Assembly (NCBI GenBank): GCA_016709765.1
Contig: JADJMD010000012.1
Location: 620,001-684,000, forward strand
Source of the DNA: Ignavibacteriales bacterium
GTDB taxonomy: Bacteria; Bacteroidota; Ignavibacteria; Ignavibacteriales; Ignavibacteriaceae
Length of the DNA: 64,000 nucleotides
Direction: 5' to 3'
Below, in pieces: positions 45,714 to 54,146 of the stretch. The notes under the pieces were generated by a model, which saw only the letters and a list, made by a program, of their open reading frames with translations, had not been told where the DNA came from and did not search any database. Made by a program: the position numbers and the translations under genes. Numbering within the stretch: position 1 is the stretch's first letter; every line of letters begins with the position of its first letter.

Positions 45714-46693
45714 TTTAATTCTAATTCTTCCATCAGCTTTAAATTAATTAATCCATCTTCACCGGTTGCATGAGGAGTATCATTTTTTAGAAAAGATTTT
45801 TGCACTGATTTTATCACATAACCCATTTTGTTTCCACGTTTACGAAAACTTTTTCTGGTTTCATCTTCCAAAAGAATTGTAAGTTTTGGAGCAAGTAATT
45901 TTCTCCCAATAAGATTATCAATTGCAATTGCACCTTTGTGGCAAAGAATTTCAACTCTGTTAAAAGCTTTTTTATTATTAAAAGATACATTAAAAGTTCC
46001 ATATCCACTTTTAGCAAATTTAACAATGCCTAAAGCAAAATCATCAACTTCACTTTGGTAAATTAGATTCCCAACAACACCATCAATTGTTTCAATCTCA
46101 CCGCCAAAATATCTAAGCAAATCGATCATGTGGGTTCCAATGTCACGCAGTGCACCGCCACCGCTTAATTCTTTTTTAAATCTAAAATTATTATCAGGTG
46201 GAGAATCAATATTAAAGTGAACATCTATTGAAACAAGCTTACCAAGTTTTTGATTAACGATAAGTTCTTTTGCTTTAATAACAAGTGGATGAAAACGATG
46301 CACATAATTAACAGCTAATAAAACATTGTTTTCTTTACAAACATTTACCATTTCTTCAGCTTGCTGTGAAGTTATTGCAAGGGGTTTTTCACAAAAAATA
46401 TTTTTGCCCGCCTTAGCCGCTCTGATAACCTGTTCATAGTGATGAACATTGGAACTGGCAACAAAAACAGCGTCAATATCCGATTTCAAAAATTCATCAA
46501 AATTATTAAATGAGCCTTGGATCCCAAATTTTTCTCCAAGAGATTTTGCCCGGTTTATATCTCTGCTGTACAGAGAAATGACTGAACTTTTTCGTGTCAT
46601 TCTAACTGCCGGTAAAATTGAATTTTCGGCAAATCTTCCGCAGCCGGCAACGCCCCATTTAATTTTTTTACCTTTGTATAATTTTTCAACCAT
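45692..46693 (-). CDS. Gfo/Idh/MocA-family NAD(P)-dependent oxidoreductase
   Basis: A 333-residue two-domain dehydrogenase. The N-terminal Rossmann domain has GVAGCGRFAENSILPAVR (about 14-31), AVFVASSNVHHYEQV and the family signature IFCEKPLAI. The C-terminal alpha/beta domain has SGGGALRDIGTHMIDLLRYFGG. It oxidises or reduces a sugar or cyclitol; the substrate cannot be inferred. It lies 4 bases after metF and overlaps the class II aldolase. Confidence 0.92.
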   Translation of the reverse strand: MVEKLYKGKKIKWGVAGCGRFAENSILPAVRMTRKSSVISLYSRDINRAKSLGEKFGIQGSFNNFDEFLKSDIDAVFVASSNVHHYEQVIRAAKAGKNIFCEKPLAITSQQAEEMVNVCKENNVLLAVNYVHRFHPLVIKAKELIVNQKLGKLVSIDVHFNIDSPPDNNFRFKKELSGGGALRDIGTHMIDLLRYFGGEIETIDGVVGNLIYQSEVDDFALGIVKFAKSGYGTFNVSFNNKKAFNRVEILCHKGAIAIDNLIGRKLLAPKLTILLEDETRKSFRKRGNKMGYVIKSVQKSFLKNDTPHATGEDGLINLKLMEELELKCLQRKS

Positions 46694-46697
46694 TTTA

Positions 46698-47648
46698 TTA
46701 AAGCTTTAAGCGTTCCATTAATTTTAGGATGGGTTTAGAATTTTGCATAATATAAAAATGCACACTTGGAACATTTCTATTTAAAAGTTCTTCAACCTGT
46801 TTTGCTGCCCACTCTATCCCAATATCAGTAACATGCTCAGGCTTAGCTGCCATTACTTCATCAGCAAGTTGATCCGGGATATTGATATAGAAATTTTTGG
46901 GAACTGAAGTTAAGTGCGCTCGTGAAGTTAAAATTTTTAATCCGGGAATTATTGGGGCTTTAATTCCAATTTCATTACACGACTCAACAAATTTGAAATA
47001 ATATTTATTGTCATAGAACATTTGGGTAACAACATAATCAGCACCGGCATCAACTTTTTCTTTAACAAATTTTATATCTGTTTTTAGATTTGGTGCTTCA
47101 AAATGTTTTTCCGGATAACCGCTAACACCCACACAAAAATCCGTTGGACGAGCATCAAGTAAACTATCTTCTAAATATTTTCCGCTATTCATATTCATAA
47201 TCTGACTAACTAATTCAGAAGCAAATCTGTTTTTACTTTTACCTTCCGGAATCGGTTTTTCATAACCTGAATCATCACCTCGAATAGCAAGAACATTTTG
47301 TATTTGCAGATAATCTAACTCAATTAAAAAATCTTCTGTTTCCTCTCTTGTAAAACCTTTTGTCAAAACGTGCGGTACAGCGTCAATATTATATTTATTT
47401 TGAATAAGTGCGCAAATACCAAGTGTACCGGGTCTTTTCCTTTTTACTTTTTTCTGAATTCCGGTTGAAGTTTCTTCGTAAATAACTTCTGCCGCATGTG
47501 AGGTTATATCAATAAATGGCGGATTATATTTTGTAATATCATCAAGTACAGATAATAAACCTTTAATATCGCCGCCGCGCTTAGGTGGAATCAGCTCAAA
47601 ACTAATTAATGGTTTTTTTGCGTTTTCTAAATGTTCAATTACTCTCAT
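46698..47648 (-). CDS. metF: 5,10-methylenetetrahydrofolate reductase
   Basis: A 316-residue flavoprotein with the MTHFR barrel: ISFELIPPKRGGDIKGL (N-terminal, with the catalytic Glu), DITSHAAEVIYEE, NVLAIRGDDS, GVSGYPEKHFEAP, VTQMFYDNKYYFKFV and IIPGLKIL. It makes 5-methyltetrahydrofolate for methionine synthesis. It is the first gene of a minus-strand run through the Gfo/Idh, aldolase, ddl and ftsB-like genes. The 115 bases before it hold no gene. Confidence 0.96.
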   Translation of the reverse strand: MRVIEHLENAKKPLISFELIPPKRGGDIKGLLSVLDDITKYNPPFIDITSHAAEVIYEETSTGIQKKVKRKRPGTLGICALIQNKYNIDAVPHVLTKGFTREETEDFLIELDYLQIQNVLAIRGDDSGYEKPIPEGKSKNRFASELVSQIMNMNSGKYLEDSLLDARPTDFCVGVSGYPEKHFEAPNLKTDIKFVKEKVDAGADYVVTQMFYDNKYYFKFVESCNEIGIKAPIIPGLKILTSRAHLTSVPKNFYINIPDQLADEVMAAKPEHVTDIGIEWAAKQVEELLNRNVPSVHFYIMQNSKPILKLMERLKL

Positions 47649-47763
47649 ACAATCTCAATTTATTAGGAATACATTTCTAATATAATAATTCTTTCTTAAT
47701 TCGTTATAATTCGTGAAGTTAGTGGCTATCCGGAAAAACACTTTTGCCTAGAATTTGCAACGA

Positions 47764-50214
47764 CTATTCTCGAATAATCTTCAAAAAGTTCTTATTCTTC
47801 CTTATCGATTCTTCATCAGTTCTAATTTTCATATATCTACCTGTTAGCCAAAGAGGATTCTGATCTTTATAATTATCACTCATTACATTTCCGGATTGCC
47901 CTGTTGTAAGTATTAAATAAAACTCATCCGGATTTGCAAAATCATAAATAAACCTCATTGATGGGCCAAGTACATTATCAAACTCACCGTGACGAAACAT
48001 CGAGAACTCTTCGATACTTTCCGTAAAAGGATATTCAGTATTATTTATTGTTGTTCCATCACCTCCAAGTTCAAAAGGACCAATATTTATATATTTATCT
48101 AAAGGAGAAAAATTACCGCTAAAAGCATGTTTAAATGTTACTTTGTGCATTCTGCCCCACTGCCAGTTAACTAAATCTTTTCCGTAATTTTCTTCAAGAT
48201 AATTTAACGCATCAGCTAAACTTTTTCTGATAACTTCTTCGCGAGTTTCCCGCTTATTAGTTTTTACATCATCAAACCAAATTGAGTTTGGTTTTTCTAA
48301 AATCTGCAGCAAACTTCTGTAAGGTACATTTGCAAGAAATACAAAACGGTTGTAAAGATCATCACCCATTTCATCATAATAAATATTTTTTAGCAAATAT
48401 TTTAAATACACCGAATATATAGCTGGAATCTGGCTGTACTTATTCAATTCATAATCCCATTTACCCAACAGCTCAAGAGATGTATGCAAATTTTTGTCTT
48501 TTACTTTTATTCCCTCAAAAGCTTTTAATAGATACGGAACGATAGTTCTTGCATAAGGAGAGATTTGATCCATCTGATATTTCTTAAAATCATTAACGGA
48601 GTGCTTTTTTTTAAAAGTTAATAATTCCCTTATTCTATCAATACGTGATGAAGGTTCCCAAAGATTTGAAATATGATATTTAAAGTTCTTTAATGTTTTA
48701 TTGTTAGCAGAGGCTATAAAATTTTCTGTAGGATTTAATACAATTGGGATTTCCTGTGTAGAAACAAATCCTTTCCAATCATTGTCCGAAGTTGTTCCAT
48801 CAAAAACCAAAGTCGGATTGTTACTGTTACGAAGCGGAATTCTTGCACCCATTATGTAACCGATATTTCCTTGTTTATCAGCATAAACAAAATTTTGACC
48901 GGGAATTCCAAAATATTTTACAGCTTCACGAAACTCATTCCAGTTTTTTGCTTTATTAATTTTATAAAACGCTAACATCTCATCGCTAAAATCATTACCA
49001 GACCATCGCATACTAATTGGCGGAATTTTTTTATCATCTTTATTATAAATAAATGCAAATGGATGAATGTTTGATATTATTGGACCACGATGGGATTCCT
49101 TAATCGTAATTACCTGATCTTTACCATCTTTAACCTTTATCGTGTCTTTAATGATTTTTAGATTTTGCCACTGTCCATCAATAAAATATTTAGTCTTTGA
49201 TGAATCAAGTTTTTCTATATAAAAATCTGCATCATCATTCATAACATTGGTAAGCACCCAGGAAATATTTTCTCCTTTGCCAATAACAACTCCAGGAACT
49301 CCCGGTAGAGTAACACCTGCAGCATTCCAATCTTTACTTTTAATAACCGCAGCGTACCATTTGCCCGGTGCATTAAACGCGAGATGAGGATCGTTTGCAA
49401 TAATTGGTTTACCGGATACAGATTTGTTTGCATTAACAACCCAATTGTTTGAACCGATGTGTGTTCCAGTCCAGCCCATCATTTGTCGGAAAGCTTTATC
49501 GGTTTCTGCAAATGTAGAATTAATAGCTGGAAGATATTTAAAGTTATCTGTAATAATTGTTGGGGCATTTTCGGGATAATCGGGTAATATTTCTAATACT
49601 TTTTCTTTACCAAGTTTCTGTATAAGTTCTGCAAAAGAAAGATCAGTCCACCAGCTAATGTTTAATTCCCAGGCCATCATTTTTATTACTATCAAACTGT
49701 GTATGGGTTTCCAATGTTCCGGTTCATAACCGAGCACATCAAATTCTATAGCTAAATCACCTTTACGGTCTTTAAGATATTCGTTCACTCCATCAGAATA
49801 TGCTTGCAAAATTTTCATTACAGTTGGATCATATTTATTGAAATTTTTTGCAATGTTTCTTTTTATTCCAACTGTCCGAAACATTCTATCAAACGGAATT
49901 GCTTTCTCGCCAAGTATTTCACTTAATCTTCCTTCACCAGCTCTTCGAATAAGATCCATTGTAAACAAACGCTCTTGTGCGTGCAAAAAACCTAAAGCAA
50001 AAGCGGCATCTTCATCGGATTGCGCAACAATATATGGAACAGCAAAGCTATCACGGTAAACTTCTATATCAGAAATTACTTTGGAAGAAGAAATCTCTCC
50101 TGAATATTGAGGAAGAGATGATGAAAGCATATTGTAAAATATCCAGCCAGCTATTATAAATGTAACAAAAAATGTTAAAGACAAGCCAATTAATATTTTT
50201 TTCCACTTGCGCAT
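47764..50214 (-). CDS. Penicillin-acylase-family N-terminal nucleophile hydrolase
   Basis: An 816-residue precursor of the Ntn-hydrolase amidase family. The frame runs 9 codons further to a TTG at 50241, but the ATG at 50214 directly before the basic/hydrophobic leader (MRKWKKILIGLSLTFFV) is preferred. The alpha subunit has FAVPYIVAQSDEDAAFALGF. Self-cleavage should occur before Ser255 in HIGSNNWVV, the nucleophile of the beta chain, which continues with GKPIIANDPHLAFNAPG and NISWVLTNVMNDDADFY. The protein should be periplasmic. Members cleave penicillins, cephalosporins or acyl-homoserine lactones, and the substrate here is unknown. Confidence 0.93.
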   Translation of the reverse strand: MRKWKKILIGLSLTFFVTFIIAGWIFYNMLSSSLPQYSGEISSSKVISDIEVYRDSFAVPYIVAQSDEDAAFALGFLHAQERLFTMDLIRRAGEGRLSEILGEKAIPFDRMFRTVGIKRNIAKNFNKYDPTVMKILQAYSDGVNEYLKDRKGDLAIEFDVLGYEPEHWKPIHSLIVIKMMAWELNISWWTDLSFAELIQKLGKEKVLEILPDYPENAPTIITDNFKYLPAINSTFAETDKAFRQMMGWTGTHIGSNNWVVNANKSVSGKPIIANDPHLAFNAPGKWYAAVIKSKDWNAAGVTLPGVPGVVIGKGENISWVLTNVMNDDADFYIEKLDSSKTKYFIDGQWQNLKIIKDTIKVKDGKDQVITIKESHRGPIISNIHPFAFIYNKDDKKIPPISMRWSGNDFSDEMLAFYKINKAKNWNEFREAVKYFGIPGQNFVYADKQGNIGYIMGARIPLRNSNNPTLVFDGTTSDNDWKGFVSTQEIPIVLNPTENFIASANNKTLKNFKYHISNLWEPSSRIDRIRELLTFKKKHSVNDFKKYQMDQISPYARTIVPYLLKAFEGIKVKDKNLHTSLELLGKWDYELNKYSQIPAIYSVYLKYLLKNIYYDEMGDDLYNRFVFLANVPYRSLLQILEKPNSIWFDDVKTNKRETREEVIRKSLADALNYLEENYGKDLVNWQWGRMHKVTFKHAFSGNFSPLDKYINIGPFELGGDGTTINNTEYPFTESIEEFSMFRHGEFDNVLGPSMRFIYDFANPDEFYLILTTGQSGNVMSDNYKDQNPLWLTGRYMKIRTDEESIRKNKNFLKIIRE

Positions 50215-50295
50215 AAAGTTTGATTGTAATGTGATGGTCAAATATAAGAATTATTTTTGAGGGATTGGTTTAACTTTTTAATTTACAAATTGGAA

Positions 50296-51009
50296 CTAAT
50301 GGCAATCCAAATTGGATTCATCAACAACTTGTGCTGAGATTTTTGGTGAGATGTATGGAATTCCTAGTCCCATTCCGCGCACAATAAAAAGTAATCCAAG
50401 CACTAATGCAAAAACAGGGACAGCTTTAGTAATTTTTCTTCTAATGTTAAGATTAATAAATTTTCCAAAAATTGTTGCTGCAAACATTGTTGGAACAGTT
50501 CCTAATCCGAATAAAATCATAACTGCTGAACCGGAAATTGCATCGCCACTTGCAATTGCACCTGCTAAAGCCACGTAAACTAATCCGCATGGCAAAAAAC
50601 CATTTAGAATCCCAATTAAAAACATAGCGGAAAAAGTTCCGCGTTTAAATAAATCACTTATTCCGGACTTTAATGGTGTAGTTATTTTTTGAATAAGTCT
50701 ATGTTGAGTTATTTTTGCTTTATACTTTGGTGGGATTAATACTGCGATTACAATTGCAATCCCGAGTACGATAGAAATGCTTTGCTGAAAACCAGAAATT
50801 ACAAGTCGTGAACCAAGTAACCCAAAAACTGCACCAAGAAAAGAATAAGTTACAACTCTGCCAAGATTGTACAATAATCTTCCAGTAACAAAAGAAAGAT
50901 TACCTGAATTTGGAATCGGAAGTGCAATTGCAATTGGCCCGCACATACCAATACAATGAAAGCTTCCGAATAACCCGACGAAGAATGCTGTTAAAATTTC
51001 TGGTGACAT
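50296..51009 (-). CDS. TauE/SafE-like membrane protein of cbb3-oxidase clusters
   Basis: A 237-residue protein with six to seven membrane segments. The start carries the signature GSFHCIGMCGPIAIALP, and the second half has LIGILNGFLPCGLVYVALAGA. This is the DsbD-like/UreH-type subgroup that commonly closes ccoGH operons and is thought to move copper or reductant for oxidase maturation. Here it follows the FixH-like gene after about 180 bases that contain a palindromic repeat, so it may have its own promoter. Confidence 0.88.
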   Translation of the reverse strand: MSPEILTAFFVGLFGSFHCIGMCGPIAIALPIPNSGNLSFVTGRLLYNLGRVVTYSFLGAVFGLLGSRLVISGFQQSISIVLGIAIVIAVLIPPKYKAKITQHRLIQKITTPLKSGISDLFKRGTFSAMFLIGILNGFLPCGLVYVALAGAIASGDAISGSAVMILFGLGTVPTMFAATIFGKFINLNIRRKITKAVPVFALVLGLLFIVRGMGLGIPYISPKISAQVVDESNLDCH

Positions 51010-51054
51010 TTTTATTAAATAGAATGCAATTGAAATAAATTAAACACTGAAAGG

Positions 51055-51150
51055 TCATTTCGAAGGAGTCTTCTGCCATAGACATCCCTTTGGGAGACTG
51101 AGAAATCTGAATCACCAAAGGAACGAGATTTCTCCCTTCGGTCGAAATGA
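51055..51150 (+). repeat. Palindromic intergenic element between safE-like gene and fixH
   Basis: Outer arms TCATTTCGAAGGAG (51055-51068) and CTCCCTTCGGTCGAAATGA (51132-51150). A perfect inner 9-pair stem GAGAAATCT/AGATTTCTC (51100-51108 with 51126-51134). A second partial match, AGGAGTCTTC, is found at 43643-43652. It looks like a REP/MITE-type dispersed repeat. Confidence 0.7.
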
Positions 51151-51190
51151 TTATATTTTTTCATTCAATTGAAAATTCATCCACAATCAC

Positions 51191-51643
51191 TTAATTAATT
51201 ACAAAAGAACTTTCTTTATAATACTCAGCTGCCTCATGTGAAAAGTTAAGTTTAACTTTCCAATAACCTTTATCCATATTTTGTGTTGAAATTAATTGCT
51301 GTGCAATTGTATCAATAGATAGAGCTACTGCAAAATCTTTTTTAGAATTTGATGGACGATAAAACTGAATTGTACCAATAAGACTTTTTTTAGCAAATGA
51401 GTTGGGCAAAACTAATCTAATAAAACCATTTTCAGGATTTATGCTAACTTCATTACCCATTATATTGGTTCTGTTTATCCTATCAATCTGCTCTTGATGA
51501 TGAATTCCTTTATTGTAATAATCACTCGCAACCAAATCAACATCCTGACTCATTAAGAAAATTACTGTGCCAATTGTAATCGTCATGAAAACAATAATTG
51601 TAATGAGAATTCCAGTACCCCAATTAAATTTACTTTTTTTCAT
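51191..51643 (-). CDS. ccoH: FixH/CcoH-family protein
   Basis: A 150-residue protein anchored by one N-terminal membrane helix (about 9-32, GTGILITIIVFMTITIGTVIF), followed by MSQDVDLVASDYYNKGIHHQEQ (read in two parts) and a small beta-rich periplasmic domain ending ESSFVIN. This fits FixH, required for assembly or stability of cbb3 oxidase. It overlaps the end of ccoG by 14 bases, so translation is coupled. Confidence 0.9.
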   Translation of the reverse strand: MKKSKFNWGTGILITIIVFMTITIGTVIFLMSQDVDLVASDYYNKGIHHQEQIDRINRTNIMGNEVSINPENGFIRLVLPNSFAKKSLIGTIQFYRPSNSKKDFAVALSIDTIAQQLISTQNMDKGYWKVKLNFSHEAAEYYKESSFVIN

Positions 51644-53060
51644 TTATTTCCACCGGTCCTAAAAATGAGGTCTTAACTTTTTTAATCAATTTATTTCCAT
51701 CGTAAATACCTATTTCAATCGGAGTATTCATTTTACTTAGCTTACTTTTATCCATCAATACAAGAAATTTTGTTTCAACAATCTCTTGAGATTTTAATAC
51801 AATATTTTTTCCAACTAATTTTAATTCACCATCAGCAGGATTTTCGAGTTTAATCAGAACCGGAGTTTCATTAAAGGTTTTGTTAACAATATTTAAATCA
51901 TAAACATTACTAATTTTTCCATTAGGCTGTTCTTGAAACAACATGCCCGGTGTTCTTAAAACATTTATAGAGTAGTCGGTTCTTACGGAAAGCAGATAAC
52001 CGAGAACACCAACTAACACAACAAGAATTATTGAATAGAGCATCATTCTTGGAGTGATTCTGAACTTTGTTTTATTTTCAATTCCGTTTAATGAATCATA
52101 CCTAATTAATTTCTTAGGGCGATTGATTTTTTCCATAACTGCATCGCACTCATCAATACAAGCTGTGCAGTTAACGCATTCTAATTGAATTCCATTTCTA
52201 ATATCAATTCCGGTTGGGCAAACATCAACACATAAATGACAATCAATGCAATCACCTTTTGGTGATGCTTCTTCACCTTTTTTTAGTTTACCACGTGGCT
52301 CACCGCGTTTATGATCGTAGGCTATTACAATTGAGTCCTGATCAAGCAGAACGCCTTGCAATCTTCCATAAGGGCAAACAATAGTGCAGGCTTGTTCTCG
52401 GAAAAAAGCAAACACCCAATAAAAAATAAGTGAGAAAGCAATGATTGCAATAAATCCACTCAAGTGTGCGCTTGGTGGCTGTGTAATAATTAAAATAACC
52501 TTATCAACACTAATTATGTACGATAAAAAGATATGCGCAATAAAAAAAGCAATTATGAAGAAAATAATATTCTTCAATCCTTTTTTAAAAAGTTTTTTGC
52601 TATTCCATTCTTCAGCATCAAGTTTACGCTGATCCCTTGCATCTCCTTCAATCCAGTATTCAATCTTGCGGAAAACCATTTCCAAAAATACTGTTTGTGG
52701 ACATGCCCATCCGCAGAATATTCTTCCAAACACTACAGTAAACAAAATGATAAAAACAATTATTGAAATCATTGCAAGAACAAAGAGATGAAAATCGTGA
52801 GGGCCGAAAGGAATGCCAAACAGAATAAAATTTCTGTTTAAAAAATCAAACAATAGAAATTGATGACCGTTTACCTTTATAAATGGAACTATAATTAAAA
52901 ACGTTAAAAGAAAAAAACTAAGAATTGTTCTAGCGTTATAAAATTTACCCGAAGGTTTCTTCGGGTAAACCCATTTTCTTTTTCCATCATCAGTTACTGT
53001 TGCAAGTTGGTTTCTATATTCTTGTTTATCTTCAGCAATTTTAGTTTCATTAGTTTCCAT
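51630..53060 (-). CDS. ccoG: Cytochrome c oxidase accessory protein CcoG (FixG/RdxA)
   Basis: A 476-residue membrane-bound ferredoxin-like protein. Membrane segments lie at about 45-65, 85-110, 150-180, 195-220 and 340-360. GWACPQTVFLEMVFRKIEYW is near 120 and QACTIVCPYGRLQGVL near 225. The two [4Fe-4S] sites are CIDCHLCVDVCP and CVNCTACIDECD (about 265-300). The C-terminal part is a periplasmic Ig-like domain. CcoG is thought to handle copper reduction for cbb3 oxidase maturation. It lies between ccoP and ccoH. Confidence 0.95.
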   Translation of the reverse strand: METNETKIAEDKQEYRNQLATVTDDGKRKWVYPKKPSGKFYNARTILSFFLLTFLIIVPFIKVNGHQFLLFDFLNRNFILFGIPFGPHDFHLFVLAMISIIVFIILFTVVFGRIFCGWACPQTVFLEMVFRKIEYWIEGDARDQRKLDAEEWNSKKLFKKGLKNIIFFIIAFFIAHIFLSYIISVDKVILIITQPPSAHLSGFIAIIAFSLIFYWVFAFFREQACTIVCPYGRLQGVLLDQDSIVIAYDHKRGEPRGKLKKGEEASPKGDCIDCHLCVDVCPTGIDIRNGIQLECVNCTACIDECDAVMEKINRPKKLIRYDSLNGIENKTKFRITPRMMLYSIILVVLVGVLGYLLSVRTDYSINVLRTPGMLFQEQPNGKISNVYDLNIVNKTFNETPVLIKLENPADGELKLVGKNIVLKSQEIVETKFLVLMDKSKLSKMNTPIEIGIYDGNKLIKKVKTSFLGPVEINEKK

Positions 53061-53087
53061 TTCACTCTCAATATTATTTCAATAACA

Positions 53088-53945
53088 TCATTTAGATGCA
53101 GCAGTAGTTGAATCAGATTCTGTCCAAATTGGTCCTTCGGGTTGTTTTGGATTTGCAGGTTTTGTTCCGTGCAATGAAATAACATAACTGGCTACTTCTT
53201 GCATTTGTTTTGGATTTAGCTGACTCTGCCACGCTATCATACCCTTTGCAGTTACACCGTATTTAATTGTTTTAAATACATTTTTTATTCCGCCACCATG
53301 AATCCAATTATCATCAGTAAAATTCGGACCAACCAATCCACCGCCATCAGCAGCATGACAAGCAACACAATTTGTAGTGTAAATTTGTTTACCCTCATTA
53401 ATTGCTGCCGGATCAGAAAGAAGTGTTACTGATTCTTCATTTAAAAATGCTCCTGAATTCATTAATGCTGCACGTTCAACTTCTGCCTGTTTAACTTGAA
53501 TTGCATATTCTTCATCTTGAAGCGGACTTGAATTAAACACATGGTAATCAAGCATATAAATAATTGAAAATGTTATTGTTAAATAAAATAGCCATAAAAA
53601 CCATGGTGGAATTTTACTATCAAGTTCACGAATTCCATCATAGTCATGGTCTAATAGCAACTCATGTTCGGTTTCAACAGGAGTTGTTTTTGTAATGTAT
53701 CTTCTAAACTTTGCAAAAGCAGAAGGCTGTTTTTGTAAAACTACTTCTTCCTCAGCAACACCTTTTCTACCTTCATAATATACAATTGCGATAAAGCTAA
53801 TTATGATAATTGAGATAAGAAACATCGCAACAATATCATAATACGAAGGAGGAAAATCTGATTCACCTGCAGCAAAAATTGGTGAAGTAAAAAACAAAAT
53901 AAGTGCTGCAAGCAAAACGGTGAAATGATTAAACTTTTTTCTCAT
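53088..53945 (-). CDS. ccoP: cbb3-type cytochrome c oxidase subunit CcoP, single-heme form
   Basis: A 285-residue subunit III. The frame runs 15 codons upstream, but the ATG at 53945 has AGGTGAT at good spacing and begins a signal-like sequence (RKKFNHFTVLLAALILFF). A membrane helix (about 35-57), a charged loop, the FixP_N-type anchor with PPWFLWLFYLTITFSIIY (about 113-130) and one cytochrome c domain with CVACH at 193-197 follow. Classical CcoP has two CXXCH sites; here only one is seen, as in other Bacteroidota. The heme would pass electrons to CcoO. The start overlaps the end of ccoQ by 17 bases. Confidence 0.92.
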   Translation of the reverse strand: MRKKFNHFTVLLAALILFFTSPIFAAGESDFPPSYYDIVAMFLISIIIISFIAIVYYEGRKGVAEEEVVLQKQPSAFAKFRRYITKTTPVETEHELLLDHDYDGIRELDSKIPPWFLWLFYLTITFSIIYMLDYHVFNSSPLQDEEYAIQVKQAEVERAALMNSGAFLNEESVTLLSDPAAINEGKQIYTTNCVACHAADGGGLVGPNFTDDNWIHGGGIKNVFKTIKYGVTAKGMIAWQSQLNPKQMQEVASYVISLHGTKPANPKQPEGPIWTESDSTTAASK

Positions 53946-54138
53946 ATAAATCACCTGTATTGTTAAAATTATTTTCTTCCTCTTTTTCAAGAGGAAGGTT
54001 TTCCATTATCTTTATATAATTTTCATCTACCTTAAACATCCAAATAAGGATGAGAGCAAAAAACAAAACGAATACAATCAAAGAAACAATCGGATAAATC
54101 GAAACTCCTTCTATTGATTGTAGTATTTCTTTATACAT
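53929..54138 (-). CDS. ccoQ: CcoQ-like small subunit of cbb3 oxidase
   Basis: A 69-residue protein with one membrane helix (about 15-34, IYPIVSLIVFVLFFALILIW), then a short charged cytoplasmic tail rich in Glu and Asn. Position between ccoNO and ccoP, size and topology fit CcoQ/FixQ, which stabilises the oxidase. The family is poorly conserved, so context carries the call. It is 9 bases from ccoNO and overlaps ccoP. Confidence 0.85.
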   Translation of the reverse strand: MYKEILQSIEGVSIYPIVSLIVFVLFFALILIWMFKVDENYIKIMENLPLEKEEENNFNNTGDLYEKKV

Positions 54139-54146
54139 CTTTATTC

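Noticed and set aside
50900..51118. 72-codon minus-strand frame across the safE-like start
   Set aside because: It overlaps a clear gene in another frame and runs through the palindromic repeat, with no family-like sequence.
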